From positions 57,424,970 through 57,488,969 of the forward strand of contig NC_057925.1 of assembly GCF_018873765.1 (NCBI RefSeq): a stretch of 64,000 nt of DNA, given 5' to 3'. The position numbers were made by a program, and so were the translations under genes. The notes below the pieces were generated by a model, which was given only the letters and a program-made list of their open reading frames with translations, did no database searches and was not told the origin of the DNA. Within the stretch, counting starts at the first letter, position 1. Each line of letters starts with the position of its first letter. The stretch comes from Telopea speciosissima. Its lineage: Eukaryota; Streptophyta; Magnoliopsida; Proteales; Proteaceae. Below, in pieces: positions 56,030-64,000 of this stretch.

Positions 56030-57437
56030 ACAACCATAACTCGTACATTTTATATGGGACATTAAATGTCATAAGTCGGTAGGACATTAAAAATCAAAGT
56101 AAATTCCAAATTAAGCGATGTAATTCAAATTATTAGCATCTCGCCAGTAAGATGTACATCTCACCGGTGAAATACGAAAGATTTGTTGTTTTTTTAAGGA
56201 AACACCGACGAATACTGTCACACAAAGGTTTCAATTCAGGTAGACATAAATACATCTTTATCAAATAAAAAACATCGACTTATTGCATGCAGGTTAGCCC
56301 CTAGAGCCCCCAAACATCCAATGCCACTCGAAAAAATTGGGGTCAACATTTTGGTTTTTATATAATTAATACGGAAGTTTGAGACTCAGTATTTTTTCGA
56401 CTATGGTATGCCTCGTATATGGGACGTTTGATTTTATAAGTCGGTAGGATATTAAAAGTCAAAGTAAATTCCAATTTAAGTGATGTAGTTCAAATTTAGC
56501 ATCTCGCCGGGAAGATGTACAACTCACCGGCGAGATACGAAAGAAAATTATTTTAGAAGACTATCACACAAAGGCTTCAATTCAGGTAGACATGAATTTC
56601 TCTTCGTCAAATCAAAAGCATCAACTTATTGTACATTGGACAGCCATAGGAGCCCCCAAATATCTAATGTCACGCAGGAAAATTGGGGCCAGCATTTAGG
56701 TTTTTATACAATAAGTACAGAGGTTTGGGATTCGGTATTTTTTCGGTCATGGTATGCCTCGTACATTTTCTATGGGACATTTGATGTCATAAGTTGATAG
56801 GCCATTAAAAGTAAAAGTAAATTCCAAATTAAGTGATGTAGTTCAAATTATTAGCATATCGACGATAAGATGTACATCTCACCGGCGAGATACGAAAGAT
56901 ATTTATTTTAGAAGCCAAACACCTATGAACACAGATACCTAAACGCTTCAATTCAGGTAGACATGGATACCTCTTCATCAAATCAAAAGCATCAACTTAT
57001 TGCACATTGGTCAGCCCTTAGAGCCCCCAAACATCCAATGTCACCCAGGAAAATTTGGGCCAGCATTTAGGTTTTTATATGATTAGTACGGAGGTTTGAA
57101 ACTTGATATTTTTTCGGCTATGGTATGCCTCATACATTTTATATGGGACATTTGATGTCACAAGTCCATAGGGCATTAAAAGTTAAAGTCAATTCCAAAT
57201 TAAGTGATGTAGTCCAAATTATTAGACTCTCGCCGGTAAGATGTATATCTTACTGGCAAGATACGAAAGATATTTTTTAAGAATGAAACACCTCCGAACA
57301 TTGTGACACAAAAGCTTCAATTCAGGTAGACATGAATACCTCTTCATCAAATAAAAAACATCAACTTATTGTACACTGGTCAACCCCTAGAGCCCCCAAA
57401 CATCCAATGCCACTTAGGAAAACTAGGGCCAACACAG
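56030..57437. repeat. Tandem array, about 3.8 units of 353-371 bp
   Basis: The anchor GGGAC (in TATGGGAC) starts at 56056, 56421, 56774 and 57145. Each unit contains CATCTCACCGGCGAGATACG-like, TTCAATTCAGGTAGACAT and GCCCCCAAACATCCAATG words in the same order. Units differ by substitutions and indels, so the array is old. No coding frame is conserved. Confidence 0.9.
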
Positions 57438-58219
57438 ATCTAGGCAATTTGCCCTTGAAAGTATTTGTGGGTGAACCCCTCCAGTTGCACAGGGATGTTC
57501 GGTTCCCTTTGTTTTGTACACACCTATAAGCATCGTCATGTTTGATGGTGCATTAACATTGGGCATCCTAGTTTTGCTGGTTATAAGCTCTGTGAGGATG
57601 TTTTTATGCTATATTTGTTACTTCTCATGATACATTAAAACAAAACTGTCCTTGTTATCCTTTCTGCAAGTAAGGCACATGAAGTTTCTTGTATTGTTAT
57701 TTTTATGTGAAGTTTGAAGATGAGCTTCTATGTGATTGTTTTGAGCCTCTGATGGTCTTTTGCTAAAGACAGAAACCTCTAATATACTGAAAGAATTTCA
57801 CTCGTTGACAAATAGAAACTCTTTAGGTTTAAAAGTAAGAAATAACATGACTTTAGGCTATAGTCAATACAATGTTGATTTATGCCGTAGTGACTACATT
57901 GTCAGACATTGTATGGAGATAACATGTGCACTTCTCAATGGACACAATCCTAAAACTGCTGTTTATAAAAAAAAAAACTGCCTAATCTATTAATTGAGTG
58001 AGGAATGTGCACCTTTTTTTGGCATTATTTTTAAAAAAAATTTTAAGTGATTTTTATATTTTAAATGCTTGGTTTGACACACTGGAACTATGATCTTGTA
58101 TTTTGTGAGAAGCATAAAGATAATATTGTATATTCCATTGAAGTTTTGTGGGAAAAAGCCATTTGTAATTTGTAGTCTAAACATTTGGTGAACTTAAGTG
58201 ACTATCTTTGTTCTTATAG

Positions 58220-61200
58220 TGCACTATAGAGCATGGACCAAAAGCACCCAACACAAGTTTGAAGACACATGGCTTGAACAACGGCCGGTTGAAATGATCT
58301 TGGGAAAAGGTACAAACCTACGTGATTCAATCTCAAACTTTTATTTTCCCTCTTGCCTATGATTTGTCAAGCATTTCGTAAATATTTGGTGTGTCTGCAC
58401 ATGTTGTGTCATGCACTTGTGTGGACACAACTAGACTCTCATTGGGATACTGTTGTTCATCTTTAGTCTTTGATCTAGCTTAATATGGTCTCACTTGGAT
58501 GTTTCCTTTTTATGCTAATTTTTGTGTTGATCGTGTCTTTTGACTCGCTTTAGTAACATGCATTAGAATACACCTAAATACATACTTGTATGCTTTGCGT
58601 TAATTTTATTTCTTATTGACTTATCATTCCGCCTATATTATATAAGAGGTAGGGTTCCCCACGATGCCAGTGTGGGGTGGAATCTCCCACACCACACCAA
58701 TGGTGGCGTGGGGAATTTTATAACCCATATGATCAGGATAGGAGAAAGAAAACAATAAAAAAATCTCACGTGAGAGGGTGATCATAATTTGGTGCTGTGG
58801 GGAACTTTTTCCCATAATGTAATGTTATCTAGCATGCAAATAGGCAAGAGCATAGAATTTACTTCCTTTTGAATTTAAGCATCAAATAGTCTCTATTTGA
58901 GGTTCCCTTTCACTTTTGACAAGAAACTTGAAGTGAATATGCCCAAGATATTCAAATACCTATCAAGCATGCTTAACATACCTTTACATAGGTGATGCTC
59001 ATTGTTCATTTTCTTTTGTTACTGAAATATTTACTTGTTTTAGTATTTCTATTCTTATTTAATGTAATTTTTTTTAAATAAATACCCAATATTTACTTTG
59101 TGAAAATTTTTATTGGGTGTTGGTTAATGATAATAGTAAGTACACTATCCATATAATTCAGCACCATCCATTGTTTGATTGGAATATATATGTGCTGGTA
59201 TGCACTGGCATAGTGATATTGATCGAAACATAGCATTTTCCCAGTTTCAATTAGCTTTCCTCATTGGAACCTGTAAAAAATGGACATGTGCAGGCAACAT
59301 TTGCATACACTTTTCAGTAATTCCAACCATTTTACATGCAACCATACATGGACAAATGTCCAATCATGGCATATTTTTAGGTAGAAGATAATGAAAAGGG
59401 GAGTGGGGACATATAGTTTTGTTAACTGGTTTTATGTTTGGAAAGCTTCATTTATCATTTTCTAAAAGGACTCGTAACCAAAAAAAAAAAAAAAACCTTC
59501 TAAAATGACTAAGAAACAACAAAAAGACTAATTTATTTATAGGAGCCTTCATAAAGTATGGTATAAGAGGGGAGTCACAAAAAATTAGTGTGCATTTTAC
59601 AACCGTCTAGTTGGAAAAGGGAAGGAAACAAAATTAAAACAAAACTGAAATGGAAATTTTTATAATCGTTACCAACAATAAATGTGTAACTAACCTTAAA
59701 CTTTCTAAATCTAGCAATTAAAATCCACTTTACTTTGGAACCAAATTCTTTATATTTGAAAAGTAAAATAAAGATTCCATTCGATAAGTTTTATTGCCAA
59801 ATTTGGTTACATTTTTAAGTTACACAATCATGATTATAAAAACACCCATTTTCTTTTTTAAACTAATTTCATTTCCCTTTTACTTGCAACCAGATAAACA
59901 AGAGGACTCATGTGCCTCTTAAAATGTACTTCTTTCTTACTGTGGTACTGATGATGTAGTGGGCATTTTTCCAGTATGTTTTTTGCTCTGATAATTGATT
60001 GACTACGGTTTAAGCTATTCATATTTATCATTGTTTTGTAGAGAAAACTGAGATGGCAGGATTGGGTATTGGTGTCTCAAGCATGAAGGCTGGTGAACGT
60101 GCCCTGTTACATGTTTGTTGGGAATTAGGTTATGGCAAAGATGGAAACTTTTCTTTCCCAAATGTCCCACCCATGGCAGATCTCTTATATGAAGTTGAGC
60201 TCATTGGTTTTGATGAAACCAAAGAAGTAGGTTGCCCTCGTCCCATCTGGAATCTGTTCTAGTGTATTCCTGGAGGAGTAGTTTTTTACTTTTCATGGTT
60301 GGAGTCCTTGCAATTTTTCAAAAATCCTGACTACAAAATATATGATATATTTTTCAGGGGAAAGCTCGTAGTGATATGACAGTTGAGGAAAGGATTGGAA
60401 CTGCAGATCGAAGAAAGATGGAAGGGAATGCTCTTTTCAATGATGAGAAACTTGAGGAGGCAATGCAACAGTATGAAATGGTTACACTCTTATGTTCCTT
60501 GAATTTCTCACTTTACATTTTACAGTAATATATGTTTAACATTCCAATTTTAAGTAAGAAATTTACTGAAATTTACTATTTCTTCTTCTTGCTAGGCAAT
60601 AGCGTATATGGGAGATGACTTCATGTTCCAGTTGTTTGGGAAGTATCGGGACATGGCGTTGTCTGTTAAAAATCCTTGCCACCTTAATATGGCAGCATGC
60701 CTAATAAAGCTAAAACGCTATGAAGAGGCCATTGGACAGTGCAGCATTGTATGTATCTAACTTCATGAACATATTGGTCTCTTTGCACATTTATGCCTTG
60801 ATTATTTTCAGTGATTTTAGACTTTTGGAGTAACCCTTCAAAATCTCCCTTCAACTTCTTTTTCCTTCATCTTGGTTTCTACACTTCCCTTTTAATGTGT
60901 AGAAACGGATTACTTTTGATGTCACCTAATTTCTCATGGCCTTAAAGCAACCTAGCACTAGTCAGCCACCAGCTAGTGTACAAGCTGTTCCCTCACCCCC
61001 CCCCCCCACCCCAAAAAGAGCACACACAAATCACCCCTCTTTTGGGCACTAATTAACTTTCCCCTCATCAGAATGCTGCTTTCAAGCAAATCTGCGAAAT
61101 GTTTACATAACTGGTGTCTAAAACCCAAAGTCACAACCAATGGATGTTCTGAGATTTGATCTATTGGCATATTTCTTATTCTTATGTTAGGTTTTGGTTG

Positions 61201-61696
61201 TTTATTAATCCTGACGGTTTTTGGGATATGTGGCTTGGCTTGCTTGTTGCGGTTTCTTTAATTTTACATCAATGAAATTTAATTTTCGTCTTAAAATTTA
61301 GTGTTATGTCGATATGGTTTGTTGAAGTAATTTTAGGGAGTTCTAATCAATTGCATGATGTCCTCCCAGGTATTGGCGGAGGATGAAAACAACGTCAAAG
61401 CACTATTTCGACGTGGGAAAGCCAGAGCAGAACTTGGACAAACAGATGCTGCCCGTGAAGACTTTCTTAAGGCCTGTAAATTCACTCCTCAAGACAAAGC
61501 AATTGCGAAGGAGTTACGACTGCTTGCTGAGCATGATAAGGCTATTTATCAGAAACAGAAAGAGCTCTACAAGGGTATATTTGGACCAAGACCTGAACCA
61601 AAGTCTGAGCGGAAAAATTGGCTCACCTTAATTTGGCAATGGCTGGCCACATTAATTTATCAGGTTTTCAGGTTGAAAAGGCAGAAAACTGACTAA
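58220..61696 (+). CDS. TWD1: FKBP42/TWISTED DWARF1-like immunophilin, C-terminal exons, join 58220-58309, 60042-60226, 60358-60480, 60596-60748, 61370-61696
   Basis: In Arabidopsis TWD1/FKBP42 is a C-tail-anchored immunophilin-like protein that works with HSP90 and brings ABCB auxin transporters to the plasma membrane. Five exons splice in phase with GT..AG borders and encode 291 aa to TGA 61694-61696. Exon 1 seen: RAWTKSTQHKFEDTWLEQRP. Exon 2: end of the FKBP domain (GIGVSSMKAGERALLHV, NFSFPNVPPMADLLYEVE, FDETKE). Exons 3-5: three TPR repeats (MEGNALFNDEKLEEAMQQYE, NPCHLNMAACLIKLKRYEEA, VKALFRRGKARAELGQTDAA). The C-terminal anchor is WLTLIWQWLATLIYQV then FRLKRQKTD. About 75 N-terminal residues of the family are missing and no exon for them was found upstream in the window. 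The gene is therefore either split by a very long intron, or broken. Confidence 0.88.
58655..58815. mobile_element. Palindromic MITE in an FKBP42 intron
   Basis: GTAGGGTTCCCCACGATGCC on the left, inverted GGTGCTGTGGGGAACTTTTT on the right. CTCACGTGAGAG lies inside. Ends approximate. Confidence 0.5.
59604..59900. mobile_element. Possible Tourist-like MITE remnant in an FKBP42 intron
   Basis: GTTGGAAAAGGGAAGGAAAC and the inverted CCCTTTTACTTGCAACCAG resemble the ends of 63367-63800. No target duplication seen. Confidence 0.3.
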
Positions 61697-62884
61697 TATG
61701 ACATGAATTGCAACCGACTTTCAGCAGGAAGTTTTTATTATCTTTGCTCTTTGATAGTTAAGGATTGGCAATTTAAATTATCAATTACTTATTGGAAAAG
61801 AATCTGAATTGATAGGACTAGGTTGACTGACTGTCCATCTATATTTCCCAAAACTGAACAAATTGTTACTTATTTTTACCTTGACTAAAATTTGTGTAAG
61901 ATTGTTTGCATATGCATTGGTGAATTGTATGATACTACTTTCAGCCTCAGCGTTTCATAACCCCTTCATGGCTAATTCTTTGGTGATATCTCTATGGCAA
62001 TATCAACAAACAGGGTCAAGCAATTGCATCTAATTAATTGCATGGCTTAGTGGGTGATGCTGACTTTTATGTTTGAAGTGGACCATCATTGTAGCCTGAT
62101 GGAGATACTAGCTAAAATTTCGACTATGATGGTCTTGATTTTACAATTCTTTTTTTACTTCTCTTTGAAGATGTTGTGCACTACTTTCTATGTGATTTGT
62201 ATTGTCAAAGTGATGCAAAAATTGGAAGTGAGTTGGTCAAAGAGATAAACAAGGCGATCTTCCAACTATAACAACCGCCCCCCAGAAAATATAAAATCTT
62301 AGGACTTCCAATTGCTTGTGATTTCCCAGGTGAGCTCGTGTAAAAGGATTAATGTTTCTTATGATGCCCGATTAAAACCAAAATTGCTCTGGCATTGGAG
62401 GGAACCTACTCCCATAACAAAATCAGAAGGTGTAATGGTGTATGATTATTGTGTTCTAGTCTTGGTGGGAAAGAATGTTATGAATAAACTATCTTCAACA
62501 GGGGATATTTTTTGTACGGACAGCAAGCGGAGGGTGGTCATAGATCATAAGCAATTAAACTCTAGTTGCTTGAGATAAACAACGAATATTCCTCCTTTGT
62601 TCATTCTTTCAAGTAAACTGGACCGCCTGACTTCTTATTCTTTCCCAACTCTTTCCCAACTTATGCTGAAGACCAACAATTATCATGTTGTTTGCAAATG
62701 TTGGATGTTATAGGGTTGGGGAGGAGTTTGGTGGTGGGATGCTTGGCTCCCAAATAACCATTGTATATACTAGTCAAAACCAGAGCTTTCATGGAAGGGA
62801 ATTCTCTATTGGTTTTTGGTTTCATATTTTTTCTTATGAGGAGTGAGGGTGCAGTCGGTTAGGGGCATTATAGGGATTTTAAAC
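61697..62884. other. 3' flank of the FKBP42-like gene
   Basis: Contains the probable 3' UTR. A frame at 62312-62578 (+) has no recognised similarity. Confidence 0.4.
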
Positions 62885-63960
62885 TAATGAGAGAACCAGC
62901 GGAATTGATTCAAAGATTTAAGAAAATAAAAAATTTATTTTATGGATATGGTAAATGTACACTTACCATATTAGCTCATATAATTGGTTTCCTCCAATGT
63001 CTTAGTCTTGACATTTTGAAGTTGCATCGTTATATTATTTTCTTTTATCATAATAAAATGCATCACGCTCAAGATAGGAACGTAGAAAATCAATATCAAA
63101 TGGCCACCTTAGGGTAATGAGTTCTTATAGACAAATATAATGCCTACTATGTATTATGAATTTTGTGCATACATTACTCACAACAAGTGCATGCATATTA
63201 GTGAGTGTTTAATGCCATGCTTCTTATAAAGGGAATGGGATTTTTATGTTCTACATTGCTCACAAGAAGTGCATGCATTTACTGAGTGTTTAATGTCATG
63301 CTTCTTATAAATGTAATGGGATTTTTACGTTTTCTGTTATCTATTATGAAAAAAAAATGATATTAAGGGTATGTTTGGTTGGAAGAGAAATTAAAAGGAA
63401 GGAAAGTGAAAGTTTTTAAATGTAAAAAAGAAAATTTTGTACTCATTATCCCATGGGGTTGTTTGGTTGGAAGAGAAATTAAAAGGAAGGAAAGTGAAAG
63501 TTTACTCATTATCCCATGGGGTTGTTTGGTTGGAAGAGATTAAAAGGAAGGAAAGTGAAAGTCTTTAAATGTTAAAAAGAAATTTTTGTACTCATTATCC
63601 CATGGGGTTGTATAAACTACTTAAATTTCTTATCATATTTAGCAATCATACATTTACACGTAATTTTTATTTTATTTTTTAAACTAAAGGAATTTAGATG
63701 CAAAATAAAGTGACATTTAATAACAAAATATAGAATGATTGATTGTTATTGAAAATTTCACTTCCCTTCCTTTTACTTCCCCTTGCAACCAAACGAAGCC
63801 TAAGGCTTCATTGGCTACTTGGTGGGCCGGATGTTCATCCATTGAGAAGGTGGACATTGGCTCTAACGAGAAGGTGCCACGCCAAGGAATGGCCCATGCT
63901 CAAAAGGATTAGTTTTAATGTCCAAGTCGTGAAAGTGGTCGAAATGTTGGTTTTATGGAT
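62885..63960 (+). repeat. Cassette upstream block, copy 5, interrupted by a MITE
   Basis: Shares the block order of 42675-43288 (TTGGTTTCCTCCAATG, GCCACCTTAGGGTAATGAG, ACAAATATAATGCC, then GGTGGACATTGGCTCTAACG). A 90-bp internal piece (TGCATGCAT-TA-TGAGTGTTTAATG) is doubled. The rest of the cassette would lie beyond the window. Confidence 0.8.
63367..63800. mobile_element. Tourist-like (PIF/Harbinger) MITE, 434 bp, TAA target duplication
   Basis: Ends GGGTATGTTTGGTTGG and CCAAACGAAGCC with TAA on both sides (63364-63366 and 63801-63803). The left subterminal sequence of about 90 bp is present three times in tandem (63367, 63460 and 63520). Cassette copies 2 and 3 lack the element (GATATTTAGGGCTTATTGG), which confirms the insertion point. 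Confidence 0.88.
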
Positions 63961-64000
63961 GAAGATAGTGGAGGGTTACACTTCGCCCATCGGCCAATTT

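Noticed and set aside
56030..57437. Regularly repeated array, CRISPR-like at first glance
   Set aside because: Units of about 365 bp repeat over their full length with no short repeat-spacer alternation; the genome is a plant.

Overview
This window looks like nuclear DNA of a flowering plant, most likely a eudicot, but the species cannot be told from the sequence. The evidence is CC-NB-LRR resistance genes, an OBERON-type PHD protein, an FKBP42/TWISTED DWARF1-type immunophilin, an Au-type SINE, Ty1-copia and LINE remnants, Pack-MULEs and many MITEs. The base composition is AT-rich. The window is gene-poor and transposon-rich: about four protein genes and one intact tRNA gene sit in roughly 60 kb of repeats.

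Left part (1-16 kb): two paralogous CC-NB-LRR immune receptor genes lie head-to-tail on the minus strand. The first runs off the left edge; the second is a complete single-exon gene of 924 codons. Between them are a Pack-MULE-like element carrying a gene fragment, a duplicated segment of about 0.95 kb, palindromic MITEs with 9-bp target duplications, and a LINE 3' end.

Middle (16.3-34.6 kb): one minus-strand gene for a 1,213-aa OBERON4/TITANIA1-like PHD protein has only two visible coding exons. They are separated by an intron of 14,677 bp. That intron is a transposon trap: an Au SINE, a 5'-truncated LINE, a non-autonomous LTR element, and a TIR element split by a young full-length Ty1-copia element (219-bp LTRs differing at 6 sites, perfect 5-bp target duplication).

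Right-middle (35-52 kb): a cassette made of an upstream block, a small conserved protein exon and a tRNA-Pro gene occurs in several decayed copies, one inverted. Only one tRNA-Pro(TGG) looks intact. A 1.7-kb Pack-MULE with TIRs of about 240 bp and a captured type-I formin fragment is inserted in one copy. Comparing cassette copies gives related empty sites that date and delimit several MITE insertions.

Right part (52-64 kb): the last five coding exons of an FKBP42/TWD1-like gene are on the plus strand. Upstream of them lie a tandem array with a period of about 365 bp and a decayed duplicate of one FKBP exon with a stop codon. The exon for the protein's N-terminus was not found. The window ends in another copy of the cassette's upstream block, interrupted by a Tourist-like MITE with a TAA target duplication.

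The genes are unrelated in function (immunity, meristem chromatin reading, hormone transporter folding). What ties the window together is the record of duplication and insertion.
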